This document shows, in pieces, positions 8,429 through 16,613 of a stretch of DNA of 64,000 bases (within the stretch, counting starts at the first letter, position 1; each line of letters starts with the position of its first letter). The notes below the pieces were generated by a model. That model was not told the DNA's origin and searched no databases. It saw nothing but the letters and a program-made list of their open reading frames with translations. Position numbers and translations under genes: made by a program. This stretch comes from TOLSYN sp963849065 (GTDB taxonomy: Bacteria; Acidobacteriota; Terriglobia; Terriglobales; Acidobacteriaceae): positions 186,001-250,000 of the forward strand of contig CAWKFM010000002.1 of NCBI GenBank assembly GCA_963849065.1, given 5' to 3'.

Positions 8429-8992
8429 ATGAGCCGGTTGAAATCGCCTGTCTCGCGGGACGACCACGCGGCAGGCCCGGCGGACGCGGCGGTGACGCTG
8501 GTGGAGTATGGCGACTACCAGTGTCCCGCATGTGCGGCGGCCCGTCCCGTTGTGCAGCAGCTGCGGGAGCGCTTTGGCGGCGGCCTTCGCGTCGTCTTCC
8601 GCAACTTTCCCCGCAGGCAACTTCATCCAGATGCGCAGTGCGCAGCCGAGACGGCGGAGTTTGCCGCCGCTTACGGCAAATTCTGGGAGATGCACCAGCT
8701 GCTGTTTGAAAATCAGCCGCGGCTGGGAGGCGCGCTCTATCTGGAGCTGGCGCGGAGGCTCGGGTTGGCTCCCGCGGCGCTGAGCCTGGCGTTGGAGGAA
8801 AAGCGGTTTGCGGCGCGCGTTCGAGCGGACTTGAGCGGAGCGCTGCGCAGCGGGGTTGCGGGCGCTCCGGCATTTTTCATCAATGGGCGGCTTCATCAGG
8901 GTCCCGCCGACTTGGCCGGACTTGTCGAGGCGGTGGCACAGGCCATAGCCGGGCGGACGGAGCGGCCAGCGATACCTCGGAAATCCGCTTAG
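8429..8992 (+). CDS. DsbA family protein (thioredoxin fold)
   Basis: A 187-aa thioredoxin-fold protein. The redox motif is CPAC at about residues 32-35, placed at the start of the first helix after a YGDYQ strand, and a cis-Pro loop GAPAFFING lies at about residues 147-155. An insert of helices between these is typical of DsbA/FrnE-like oxidoreductases. There is no signal peptide or membrane anchor, unlike periplasmic DsbA. It is therefore probably a cytoplasmic thiol oxidoreductase of the type often seen as a stand-alone protein or fused to NhaA in GC-rich bacteria. AGAGG stands close before the ATG. It is monocistronic. Confidence 0.87.
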   Translation: MSRLKSPVSRDDHAAGPADAAVTLVEYGDYQCPACAAARPVVQQLRERFGGGLRVVFRNFPRRQLHPDAQCAAETAEFAAAYGKFWEMHQLLFENQPRLGGALYLELARRLGLAPAALSLALEEKRFAARVRADLSGALRSGVAGAPAFFINGRLHQGPADLAGLVEAVAQAIAGRTERPAIPRKSA

Positions 8993-9025
8993 AAGGAAGA
9001 CTGGAGCCGGTGGCTTGGCCGTGGT

Positions 9026-9056
9026 CCCACATTTGCCAAAAGAAGGCAAATATGGG
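9026..9056. repeat. Dispersed palindromic hairpin, copy 2
   Basis: Left arm 9026-9037 (CCCACATTTGCC), 7-base loop AAAAGAA, right arm 9045-9056 (GGCAAATATGGG). It has the same stem length, loop length and mismatch position as the copy at 6292-6322. Four inner stem positions differ, with compensating changes on both arms. It lies 34 bases after the DsbA-like stop codon and could act as its terminator. Confidence 0.7.
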
Positions 9057-9195
9057 GCACCCTGACCTCTGACGCCCCGGAGATCCGCGTAGGGAGCAGA
9101 CTCGTTCAAGTTGCAGCGCGGCTTGGCCGATAGGTTTCTTGAGAAATTGCCGACGGAAAGTTGTTACCGTGGGTTACTAAAGACACCAGACATTG

Positions 9196-10206
9196 ATGAA
9201 CGCCTGGGCGAACATCGATATGTCCTACGGTAAAGTTATGACAGCTGATTTTTCTCCTGAGGATTTCATGCCCGAATCGATCGATCACTCCAAGCTGCTC
9301 CCCATGGACGTCAATTTGTCGTTCCATGAGCGGCTGCTCGACAGTCTGCACGATGGGGTGTACTTCGTGGACCGGGAGCGGAAGATTCTGTACTGGAACA
9401 AGGGCGCGGAGCAGCTGACGGGATACTCCGCCGACGAGGTGGTGGGACGCTCCTGCTTCGATAACATTCTGATGCATGTTGCCGCCGGAGGCTGCGCGCT
9501 TTGCCTGCATGGGTGCCCGCTGGGCAAGACCATCGAAGATGGGCAGCGGCGGGAGAGCGAGATCTTTCTGCGGCATAAGCTGGGACATCGCATACCTGTC
9601 TCGGTGCGCGCGGCGCCGATCGCCGACAGCCAGGGAAAGATCGTCGGGGCAGTCGAGGTCTTCAGCGACATCAGCGCCAAAAAGCACATGGAGCGCAGGG
9701 TGGGAGAGCTGGAAGACCTGGTCTTTCTCGACCCGCTGACCGGGGTTCCGAACCGCCGCTATATCGAGTTGAAGGTGAAGCAGTCGCTGCAGGAGGTGGA
9801 GCAGTTCGGCCGCAAGATCGGGCTGCTGATGGTGGACGTGGACCGCTTCAAACAGGTGAACGACGAACACGGACACGAGATCGGGGACCGGGCGCTCAAG
9901 ACAATGTGCCGGACCGTGCAGCATAACCTGCGCTCGGGCAACGTGCTGGGACGCTGGGGCGGCGAAGAATTTCTGGTGATCGTGGCGGGCACGAGCATGG
10001 AGGGGCTGCGCGCCACCGCCGAACGCTACCGGATGCTGATTTCCGAGACGACCATTCCCCTGGCCGCGGGAGAGCTGAGGATTACCGCCTCCATGGGCGC
10101 CACGCTGATGCTGGGCGACGATACGGATCAGTCCGTGATCAAGCGCGCCGACGAATTGATGTACAAGAGCAAGATGGACGGACGAGACCGTGTCACCATC
10201 GGCTGA
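9196..10206 (+). CDS. PAS domain diguanylate cyclase
   Basis: Soluble sensor enzyme (336 aa) expected to make cyclic di-GMP from two GTP. The PAS domain spans about residues 45-165 and the GGDEF domain about 175-335. The active site is GGEEF, a functional variant. The allosteric inhibition site that normally reads RxxD five residues upstream is RSGN here, so product inhibition may be lost. The PAS domain carries a cysteine set C87, C100, C103, C107 (C-x12-C-x2-C-x3-C), suggesting a metal or Fe-S sensing site. There are no membrane segments. ATG at 9196 follows a possible TTG at 9193. ATGs at 9223 and 9238 are also possible starts. Confidence 0.9.
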   Translation: MNAWANIDMSYGKVMTADFSPEDFMPESIDHSKLLPMDVNLSFHERLLDSLHDGVYFVDRERKILYWNKGAEQLTGYSADEVVGRSCFDNILMHVAAGGCALCLHGCPLGKTIEDGQRRESEIFLRHKLGHRIPVSVRAAPIADSQGKIVGAVEVFSDISAKKHMERRVGELEDLVFLDPLTGVPNRRYIELKVKQSLQEVEQFGRKIGLLMVDVDRFKQVNDEHGHEIGDRALKTMCRTVQHNLRSGNVLGRWGGEEFLVIVAGTSMEGLRATAERYRMLISETTIPLAAGELRITASMGATLMLGDDTDQSVIKRADELMYKSKMDGRDRVTIG

Positions 10207-10367
10207 GGTTCCGCCGGGGAGGATGATTTCGGGGCGATTGCCGCCCGCGGGATTGTTTCCGCTGCATCTTATTTGTGAGCAACCTCACTACTGACCGGGT
10301 TGAAAGGTACAGATTCCGGAACGAGGTTGCGATAGGGTGAGAGGCAAGTTTGCGAGCGGAGTCTGTC

Positions 10368-10634
10368 ATGACCGTGAAATGTGTGAATCGCTACTGCAGC
10401 GCTACCCGTCATCATGATGAAGGAAAGCTGTTCCGCCTGGACCTTGACCTGGGCAGCAAAAACGGCGGCGACGAGCGCATGACCGACTACCTCTGGCTAT
10501 GCGCGGATTGCGCGCAGCGAATGCATCCCACGGTGGAAGTCAGCGAGAATAAGGTCACGGTGCGGCTTTCCGAAAACCTGCCGCTGCCGCTATCTGACAC
10601 CAGCAGCGCGCAGGTAAGAGCACGGCTCAACTAA
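10368..10634 (+). CDS. Small zinc-ribbon-like hypothetical protein
   Basis: An 88-aa protein of unknown function. It has two cysteine pairs: C5/C10 near the N-terminus (C-x4-C) and C45/C48 (C-x2-C in a CADCA context), the spacing expected for a Zn-ribbon knuckle. The middle is acidic. The ATG at 10368 has GGAG 8 bases upstream. The gene is monocistronic between the diguanylate cyclase and the monooxygenase-like gene. It probably binds zinc; nothing further can be inferred. Confidence 0.65.
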   Translation: MTVKCVNRYCSATRHHDEGKLFRLDLDLGSKNGGDERMTDYLWLCADCAQRMHPTVEVSENKVTVRLSENLPLPLSDTSSAQVRARLN

Positions 10635-10928
10635 CCCCCGACCAGCCATCCTCAGCGACACGGCTATCTTCCATCACAATGTGGCGTGACCGCCATTACG
10701 GACGGCGGCGCGGGTCTGTAGTAAGCATCTAGGCGATGCGTGGGGGTTCAATCTCCAGCGCATTGTGGCCGTCCCACCTCGACGGCTTTTGGGGGTGCGC
10801 AATGGATGGACTCCGAGTTTCTCCCTGTCTCATGCCTCGAATCGTGGAGCGGCTGCTTTCGCCCCGGAAAACGGAACGGATTTCCGCGGGAGTTGTTTGG
10901 CATTCATCTTTCCGTCCAGAGGTGTTTT
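10635..10928. other. Intergenic region without recognised feature
   Basis: These 294 bases hold no convincing gene. Apart from a weak palindrome near 10690-10715 nothing stands out. They must contain the promoter of the downstream monooxygenase-like gene. Confidence 0.5.
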
Positions 10929-11264
10929 ATGTACAACCACACTGTATCGTTTCATGTGCTTCCGGACACCAGTTCGCTGACACGGGATATCATCCATGAT
11001 GAGATTCTGCCGTTGCTGCGCAAGCAGCCGGGACTGGTCGATCTATTGGTTTTGCAATCCAGCGACGAACCTTGCGAGTTTGTGGTCTCCACGTTCTGGG
11101 AGACCCAGGACCACGCCGAGAACCATCACCGCTATGTGTACGCGGATTTGATCGCGCTGCTGAAGATGCACATGGATGGCGAAGCCAAGGTGCGCTTTTA
11201 CAACGTTGACACCTGGACCACCCATCGCATTGCGGAGGGCGTGGCAACGGCGGCGCTGGCGTAA
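10929..11264 (+). CDS. Antibiotic biosynthesis monooxygenase (ABM) domain protein
   Basis: A 111-aa dimeric alpha/beta-barrel protein of the ABM superfamily. The pattern is an N-terminal strand, a helix (DEILPLLRKQPG), then the LVLQSS strand and the VVSTFWETQDHAENHH segment, where the conserved Trp begins the third element. Members range from quinol monooxygenases to haem-degrading enzymes and stress proteins, so the reaction cannot be assigned. The ATG at 10929 has AGAGGTG in good position. A longer frame upstream to 10740 lacks similarity. It converges on the N-ATPase operon. Confidence 0.8.
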   Translation: MYNHTVSFHVLPDTSSLTRDIIHDEILPLLRKQPGLVDLLVLQSSDEPCEFVVSTFWETQDHAENHHRYVYADLIALLKMHMDGEAKVRFYNVDTWTTHRIAEGVATAALA

Positions 11265-11321
11265 GGCGCAGGCTTTCCAGCTTAGCCGCGCCAAGGGCTT
11301 TGGAGCCGGGTACGCGGATGA

Positions 11322-11355
11322 GTAACGCGCCGGCTGCAGGCGCCCGGCGGGTTAC
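11322..11355 (-). terminator. Stem-loop at the end of the N-ATPase operon
   Basis: A 12-bp stem with one mismatch (11322-11333 with 11344-11355, 10-base loop) covers the atpG stop codon and lies between the convergent monooxygenase-like and atpG genes. It is GC-rich inside but lacks a U-tract. It may serve as a weak two-way terminator. Confidence 0.4.
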
Positions 11356-12239
11356 TTATCGGCGGGCGTGGTGAGCGCTTCGAAGGCCGTGACCAGGTCG
11401 AGCAGCTCGGAGGTGATGGCGTCTTCGCGGCAGTGGCGGAATTCCGCGGTGAGGGTGCCGGAGCGCTCCTCGATGTTACGGTCTGCCACCTCCATGGCGG
11501 CGAGGCGGCTGGCGTTTTCACTGGCCAGGGATTGGGCCAGTGCGCGAAAGAGGGACGCGAAGAGATATTCCCGGATGAGGGCATGGAAGAGCTGCGACTT
11601 GTCCATGGTGAAAGTGGGGATTGTCTTGGAAGGCCAGGGCTTCGCCTTGAGGCGGCGGACCCACTCGAGATCGACCGGCAACAGGCGCACCCCGCGCGGC
11701 CGGAAGATGGGAACGGCGAGCGCCTGGCAGTAAAACAGCACGATGACTTCGATGCCGCGCTGCAGATACCATTCCTGAATTTTGATGAGCACCTCATGCA
11801 CCACCGTTCCCACGGCCGACATGGAGCTGGGGACTTCCAGCGTTTGCTCCACGGTGAAGCCGAGGGATTTGAGGCGGTCGGCGGCGCGAAGGCCCACGGC
11901 GAGGAGGGTCTGCTCGCCGCGCGTGCGGGAGAGCTTGCCTAAAGCGCGGTCGGCGTGGGAGACGATGCGCTCATTCAGTGGGCCGCACATGCCCTGGTCG
12001 GAGCCGAAGACCAGGGCGCCCATGCGACGGCCTCCGTGCTTGGGAGGCGCGGGCTCGGGCACGTATTGCAGGGCGACCTGGAGGCCGGCTTCGATGGTGC
12101 TGTCGTATTCGTTGATGGCCAGCGCGGCCCGCTCGTATTGGCGGAGGTTGACACCCGCAAGGGCCTTCATGGTTTTGACCAGGGAGTGCAGCTCGCTGGT
12201 GACGGCCATGTTTCGGCGCAGCTCTTCGAGGGATTTCAT
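11352..12239 (-). CDS. atpG: N-ATPase gamma subunit
   Basis: Central rotor shaft of the F1-type headpiece, 295 aa. It couples ATP hydrolysis in the alpha-beta ring to rotation of the c ring. The N-terminal helix (KSLEELRRNMAVTSELHSLVKTMKALA) and the C-terminal helix ending in DLVTAFEALT are the paired coiled-coil helices of the family, with a Rossmann-like middle. The ATG at 12239 overlaps the alpha stop as ATGA. It is the last gene of the operon, as in other N-ATPase operons. It is more divergent than ordinary atpG, as expected for this subfamily. Confidence 0.9.
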   Translation of the reverse strand: MKSLEELRRNMAVTSELHSLVKTMKALAGVNLRQYERAALAINEYDSTIEAGLQVALQYVPEPAPPKHGGRRMGALVFGSDQGMCGPLNERIVSHADRALGKLSRTRGEQTLLAVGLRAADRLKSLGFTVEQTLEVPSSMSAVGTVVHEVLIKIQEWYLQRGIEVIVLFYCQALAVPIFRPRGVRLLPVDLEWVRRLKAKPWPSKTIPTFTMDKSQLFHALIREYLFASLFRALAQSLASENASRLAAMEVADRNIEERSGTLTAEFRHCREDAITSELLDLVTAFEALTTPADK

Positions 12240-13777
12240 TTGGATGCACCAGGAATGGGCGGCGGCGAGGCCGCGTTTTGGGCCAGGGTGAGCAGCGCTT
12301 CGCGGTCGGCGGCGCACAGTTCGTTTCCGGCCGCGACGGCTGCGGCAAACCAGGGCATGCGGAGCGGAAGCGCTTCGCGGATTTTATTGGAGACCCGCAC
12401 CACATCATCGGCGGACAGGTTATCGAAGGTGCCGGCGCTGGCGGCCAGCAGGACGGCGATCTGCTCGGCGGGCGGCATGGGATCGTATTGCGGCTGCTTG
12501 AGCGCTTCGCGCACACTCTGGCCGCGTGCCAGCGTCTGGCGGGTGTGCTCGTCGAGGCGCGTGCCGAAGCGGGAGAAGACTTCGAGTTCTTCAAACTGCG
12601 AATAGAAGAGGCGCAGTTTGCCGCCCACGGCCCAGTAGGCGGGCAGCTGAGTTTTGCCGCCCACACGGGAGACGGACTTGCCGACATCGACCGCGGGAAG
12701 AATGCCCTTCTGGAAGAGCGTAGGAGTGACGTAGATCTGGCCGTCGGTGATGGAGATGAGGTTGGTGGGAATGTAAGCGGCCATGTTCTGCTCTTCGGTT
12801 TCCACCACGGGCAGGACGGTGAGCGAGCCACCGCCGAGCGATTTGCGCAGATGGGTGGAGCGCTCCAGCAGGCGGGAGTGAATGTAGAAGATGTCGCCGG
12901 GAAAACCTTCGCGGCCGGGGGGACGGCGCAGCAACAGAGAGAGTTCGCGGTAGGCGCGGGCGTGGCGGCTGAGATCGTCGAAGATGACCAGCACGTCGCG
13001 TCCGCGGCGCATGAAGTACTCACCCATGGCCATGGCGGAGTAGGGCGCGACGAACTGCTGCCCGGCGGGCGCATCTCCGGAGGCAACGACCACGATGCAG
13101 TACGGAAGCGAGTCGCGATCGTGGAGGTCGGCGATGACGCGGGCGACCGATGCGCTGCGCTGGCCGATGGCGCAGTAGATGCAGATGACATCCTGGCCCT
13201 TCTGGTTGATCATGCAATCGACGGCGATGGCGGTTTTGCCGGTCTGGCGGTCACCGAGGATGAGTTCGCGCTGTCCGCGTCCGACGGGGATGAGCGCGTC
13301 GATGACTTTGATTCCGGTGGCCAGCGGGACGGTGACGGGAGCGCGGTCGAGGATGGGCGGAGCTTCGCATTCGATGGGCGCGCGGGCAGCCACGGGGATG
13401 TCACCGCCGTTGTCGAGAGGACGGCCCAGGGGATCGACCACGCGGCCGAGCAAGCCCTCGCCTACCGGCACCTCAAGGCTGCGGCCGGTGCGGCGAACCT
13501 CGGAGCCGGCCATGAGTTCGTTGCCATGGTCGAGCAGAAAAACACCGACCTCATCGGGATCGAGGTTGAAGGCGATGCCGGGAACGTCGCCGGAGAAGCG
13601 CACCACCTCCTCCGACTGCACGTGAGGCAATCCACTGACGCGCGTGATGCCCTGCGCGATGGAGACGACTTCGCCGTATTCCTGCAGGGCGGGACTGGAA
13701 CTCTCCTGCTCCGCGGCACGATCGATTGCGCCCAGCGCTTCTTCCAGAACCGTGTGTAAGGAGTTTTTCTCGCTCAT
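12236..13777 (-). CDS. atpA: N-ATPase alpha subunit
   Basis: A 513-aa non-catalytic nucleotide-binding subunit of the F1-type head. An N-terminal beta-barrel spans about residues 30-95, then the P-loop GDRQTGKT is at 175-182 and the helical C-terminal domain follows. The conserved stretch AIGQRSASVARVI, and an Arg expected to reach the catalytic site in the usual position late in the nucleotide domain, match the family. The start overlaps the b-subunit stop (ATGA), and its stop overlaps the gamma start in the same way. The gene order alpha-gamma at the 3' end, with beta at the 5' end, separates this operon from the ordinary ATP synthase order. Confidence 0.95.
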   Translation of the reverse strand: MSEKNSLHTVLEEALGAIDRAAEQESSSPALQEYGEVVSIAQGITRVSGLPHVQSEEVVRFSGDVPGIAFNLDPDEVGVFLLDHGNELMAGSEVRRTGRSLEVPVGEGLLGRVVDPLGRPLDNGGDIPVAARAPIECEAPPILDRAPVTVPLATGIKVIDALIPVGRGQRELILGDRQTGKTAIAVDCMINQKGQDVICIYCAIGQRSASVARVIADLHDRDSLPYCIVVVASGDAPAGQQFVAPYSAMAMGEYFMRRGRDVLVIFDDLSRHARAYRELSLLLRRPPGREGFPGDIFYIHSRLLERSTHLRKSLGGGSLTVLPVVETEEQNMAAYIPTNLISITDGQIYVTPTLFQKGILPAVDVGKSVSRVGGKTQLPAYWAVGGKLRLFYSQFEELEVFSRFGTRLDEHTRQTLARGQSVREALKQPQYDPMPPAEQIAVLLAASAGTFDNLSADDVVRVSNKIREALPLRMPWFAAAVAAGNELCAADREALLTLAQNAASPPPIPGASK

Positions 13778-14547
13778 GATGCCACCGATTGGGCGACCTC
13801 GCCTGTCTTCTTCTCCAGTGCATCGCGGAGTCGCTCTTCCAGGGCGTCCACGTATCCTTCGGCACTCCAGGCGATCTTTTGACCGTTGGCGCGCAGTTCG
13901 AGTCCCCAGCCCAGGCTGGAGGCTTTCTCGAAGCGGATCATGAGCGGCGCGATCGCCTGCGCGGTGAGGATCGCCTCAATCTTCTGCTGAATCTCGACGG
14001 GCAGTTCGGAGGCGGAGCGGACGACGATGGACTGGCCTGCCAACTCCTTCCAGGCGCCCACTTCCATCGAAGACAGCTTGTTGAGAAAGACGCGGGCGGC
14101 GCACTGGTCGAGATCGCAGCAGGCAAGATCGTGCAGGGCGCGGCGCACGACGAAGAGAATTTCTCCGGCGGCACGGCCGCGAATGTCCTGGAAGAGAGCG
14201 GTACGCTCGCGTTCCAGATCGGCGCGCCAACGATCCTCCAAGGCGGAGATTTCCTCGCGCGCTTTTTTCATCAGGTCGAGACGCTTGCGGTCGGCATCCT
14301 GCTGGGACTGCGTAAGCATGGCGTCGCGGGCGTCTTCCAACTCATGCAGGCGTTTCTGGAAATCCTGTTTCTCCAGCTCGGCCTGATGGAGATTTTCCTC
14401 TGCTTCGGCCCGACAGGACTTGAGGGCGTCTTCGCGCGAATCGATGGCCTGCAGAATTCTGCCGTACAGAAAGTGCTTGAGCAGAGCGACCAGGATGAGG
14501 AAGTTCACGATCTGCGCGAAGATGGTGAACCAGTCAAACAGCTTCAT
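13774..14547 (-). CDS. atpF: N-ATPase b subunit (enlarged, delta-like C-terminus)
   Basis: Stator subunit, 257 aa, much longer than the ~160 aa of ordinary b. One N-terminal membrane helix (about residues 5-25) is followed by a long charged coiled coil (about 30-135). A compact C-terminal domain with a strand-helix pattern resembles the C-terminal part of the delta subunit. This fits the known absence of a separate delta gene in N-ATPases; no delta gene is found here. ATG at 14547 overlaps the c stop (ATGA). The b subunit anchors the alpha-beta ring to the a subunit. Confidence 0.9.
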   Translation of the reverse strand: MKLFDWFTIFAQIVNFLILVALLKHFLYGRILQAIDSREDALKSCRAEAEENLHQAELEKQDFQKRLHELEDARDAMLTQSQQDADRKRLDLMKKAREEISALEDRWRADLERERTALFQDIRGRAAGEILFVVRRALHDLACCDLDQCAARVFLNKLSSMEVGAWKELAGQSIVVRSASELPVEIQQKIEAILTAQAIAPLMIRFEKASSLGWGLELRANGQKIAWSAEGYVDALEERLRDALEKKTGEVAQSVAS

Positions 14548-14822
14548 TTTGCGCCTCCCGCAATCATGTGGCTCCAGAAGGGATTGGCGTAGATCAGGAT
14601 GATGGAGATAACAAAGCAATAAATGGCAATTGACTCGATCATGGCCAAACCAATGAAGAGCGTGCGGCTGATGGTGGCAGACTCATCGGGCTGCTGGGCG
14701 ATGGCGGTGAGCGCGTGGGCGACCGCGAGGCCTTCGCCTATGGCCGGCCCGAGCGCACCGATGCCCATGCACCCGGCAGCGGCTGCGATGGAAACAACTC
14801 CGACGACTGTTGCGTTTTCCAT
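14544..14822 (-). CDS. atpE: N-ATPase c subunit (Na+-type ring)
   Basis: A 92-aa membrane-ring protein with two transmembrane helices joined by the loop AQQPDE. The ion site has E63-S64 and Y68 in helix 2, the pattern of Na+-translocating rings. It also has a second carboxylate, E30, in helix 1 at the spot held by Gln32 in the Ilyobacter tartaricus ring; the spacing E30 to E63 equals Q32 to E65. Double carboxylates are a known N-ATPase trait. A strong AAGGAG lies 8 bases before the ATG inside the end of atpB, as expected for a subunit needed in many copies. The next gene overlaps by ATGA. The coupling ion is inferred from residues only. Confidence 0.93.
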   Translation of the reverse strand: MENATVVGVVSIAAAAGCMGIGALGPAIGEGLAVAHALTAIAQQPDESATISRTLFIGLAMIESIAIYCFVISIILIYANPFWSHMIAGGAK

Positions 14823-14824
14823 GC

Positions 14825-15538
14825 TTACGACTCCTTTCGAACAACCGGCGCTGGCGGCGTTGGATGTGGCTGCTCATGCGCCGTGGCGGCCGCTCCGATG
14901 TACACCGTGGCAAGAATGGCGAAGATGTAGGCCTGAATGATTCCGGTGAGCAGGCCAAGCACCTGCATAGCAACCGGGAAAAACAAGGGGACGATGGCCA
15001 GAAGAATTCCCACGATCATGCCGCCGCTCATGACATTGCCGAACAGACGCACGGCGAGCGCCAGGGTTCGGGAAAATTCGCTGACGATGTGCAGCGGAAG
15101 CATGACCACGGTGGGCGAAACATAATGGCGCAGATAGCCGATACAGCCCTGCTCGCGGATGGCCAGGATGGGAACGTGAACCGCCACGCAGATCGCCAGG
15201 GCTATGGTGGTGGAAAGCGATCCGGTGGGGGCATGCCAGCCGGGAACGACGTCGAGCAGGTTGGAGAGAGCGATGAAGAGGAAGAGCGTGCCGACGAAGG
15301 GAACATAGAAGTCGGCTCCCTTGCCGCCGATCTCCCGGGCCTGCTGCCGGATGACGCTGACGATTACTTCCAGCGCATTTTGCCAGCGGGAGCGGCGATG
15401 GGTGAGCGAGATGTTGCGCGTGACCAGCCATGACATGACGGTCAGCAGGAGCATCACCACCCAGGTGTACACCAGCGTGGCGTTCAGAACGATGAAGCCG
15501 TGGCGATAGAGGATGATTTCATCAGTGGTGAGATGCAT
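14825..15538 (-). CDS. atpB: N-ATPase a subunit
   Basis: Ion-channel stator subunit, 237 aa, with five to six membrane helices. The essential arginine that faces the ring carboxylate is R164 in the AVRLFGN motif. A His/Pro-rich tail ends the protein. The ATG at 15538 lies inside the 3' end of atpR (17-base overlap). The frame runs upstream to 15766 but that part is merely the atpR gene read in another frame. It transports the coupling ion in the membrane with the c ring. Confidence 0.93.
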   Translation of the reverse strand: MHLTTDEIILYRHGFIVLNATLVYTWVVMLLLTVMSWLVTRNISLTHRRSRWQNALEVIVSVIRQQAREIGGKGADFYVPFVGTLFLFIALSNLLDVVPGWHAPTGSLSTTIALAICVAVHVPILAIREQGCIGYLRHYVSPTVVMLPLHIVSEFSRTLALAVRLFGNVMSGGMIVGILLAIVPLFFPVAMQVLGLLTGIIQAYIFAILATVYIGAAATAHEQPHPTPPAPVVRKES

Positions 15539-15863
15539 GGGTATCCTCCGGGCGGGCAATGCAGAGCTCCCATGGTGCAGCCTTGGATGGTGCGGCCTTG
15601 GACGAGACAACCAGCTTGGAAAGAAACACCCTGGCCGCGGTGAATCCGACGAGGCACGCGATCCAGTACTCCGCGTGGGTGCCTGCCAGCAGCCAGAAGC
15701 CTGCGAGCAGGAGCGCGCCGCGCACCAGGAAGCTGCCGGCGGTGAGCAGGGCTCCGCCACCGGCAACGAGGCGCCGCACGGTCCAGGCGAGTCCGCCGAA
15801 GTAGACGATACCGAGCAGCATGCCTGCGAAGAGCAGCAAAACGAGTTGGAAGAAGTGCGGCAT
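15522..15863 (-). CDS. atpR: N-ATPase AtpR membrane protein
   Basis: A 113-aa protein with three hydrophobic helices (about residues 5-25, 40-62 and 66-88) and a short polar tail. Its place between atpQ and atpB, its size and its hydropathy identify it as AtpR, a protein found only in N-ATPase operons. Its exact role is not established; AtpQ and AtpR are thought to help assemble or stabilise the membrane part. The ATG at 15863 lies 2 bases after the atpQ stop. Confidence 0.85.
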   Translation of the reverse strand: MPHFFQLVLLLFAGMLLGIVYFGGLAWTVRRLVAGGGALLTAGSFLVRGALLLAGFWLLAGTHAEYWIACLVGFTAARVFLSKLVVSSKAAPSKAAPWELCIARPEDTHASHH

Positions 15864-15865
15864 CG

Positions 15866-16231
15866 TCAACCTTTCGGATCGTTCTTGATATGGCTCCATG
15901 CGTTCAGGCAGCCGACGATCAAGCCGACGAACAACAGCGTCAGCGTCCACGAGAACGGGCTGGGCAGCACGCGGTCGAGCCAAATGCCGAGCGCGACTCC
16001 GGCCAGGGTGGGGACGGTAACCGACCAGCCCACGACTCCGAATAACGCGACCGCGCGCCAGTAGGCATTCTCGTGGTTGACCCGCGCGCGCAGCATCTGC
16101 ACCTGCTTGGCCTGCACACGGTTCACCATGGCGCGGGCGGAGGCGGGCAGCTTGGCTTCCATGGGCGAAGCTTCCGGACCCGGCGCTTCAGGACGGCAAT
16201 CAGGCAGCGGCATGGGCTTCGGATCAGGCAT
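15866..16231 (-). CDS. atpQ: N-ATPase AtpQ (AtpI-like) protein
   Basis: A 121-aa protein with a Pro/Glu-rich N-terminus and two membrane helices (about residues 60-82 and 90-108). The GIWLDRVLPSPF motif between the helices is typical of the AtpI/AtpQ (F0F1-ATPase subunit, gene 1) family. It is thought to aid assembly of the c ring. It overlaps the end of the epsilon gene by 8 bases and is followed closely by atpR. Confidence 0.87.
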   Translation of the reverse strand: MPDPKPMPLPDCRPEAPGPEASPMEAKLPASARAMVNRVQAKQVQMLRARVNHENAYWRAVALFGVVGWSVTVPTLAGVALGIWLDRVLPSPFSWTLTLLFVGLIVGCLNAWSHIKNDPKG

Positions 16232-16613
16232 TTCGTTGCGCCTCCAAAAGGTTGCGAACCAGTTCCGCTTCCAGTTTTATTTCGAAGGCCCGGGTCTTCC
16301 GGTTCTGTTCGTTCTGGGTACGGATCTGCTCTTCGAGGGTTTTCCGCAAAGCCGCAAGCTCCGGCGAACGCACGGCGCGGCGGGTGGAGACCGAGACGTT
16401 GGGACCGCACTTGACGAGGATGGCGTGATCGATGGCCAGAAATTCCTCGTCGCCCGAGGCGGGCACAAACGAGAGGATCCCCGGCACCAGAGCGGCTACG
16501 AAATCGACGTGGCGCGGCAGCAGGCAGAAGTGGCCGTTCTCGGCCTCAGCCTTGACCTTGATGACGGTCTCATCCAGGAGCACCGTTGTGGGTAGCCACA
16601 CTTTGAGTTTCAT
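16224..16613 (-). CDS. atpC: N-ATPase epsilon subunit
   Basis: A 129-aa protein with the N-terminal beta-sandwich of epsilon (MKLKVWLPTTVL onward, then the HFCLLPRHVDFVAAL segment typical of the family). The C-terminal helical hairpin has many charged residues. It joins gamma to the c ring and can brake ATP hydrolysis. ATG at 16613 overlaps the beta stop as ATGA. Its place just after beta is typical of N-ATPase operons. Confidence 0.88.
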   Translation of the reverse strand: MKLKVWLPTTVLLDETVIKVKAEAENGHFCLLPRHVDFVAALVPGILSFVPASGDEEFLAIDHAILVKCGPNVSVSTRRAVRSPELAALRKTLEEQIRTQNEQNRKTRAFEIKLEAELVRNLLEAQRNA

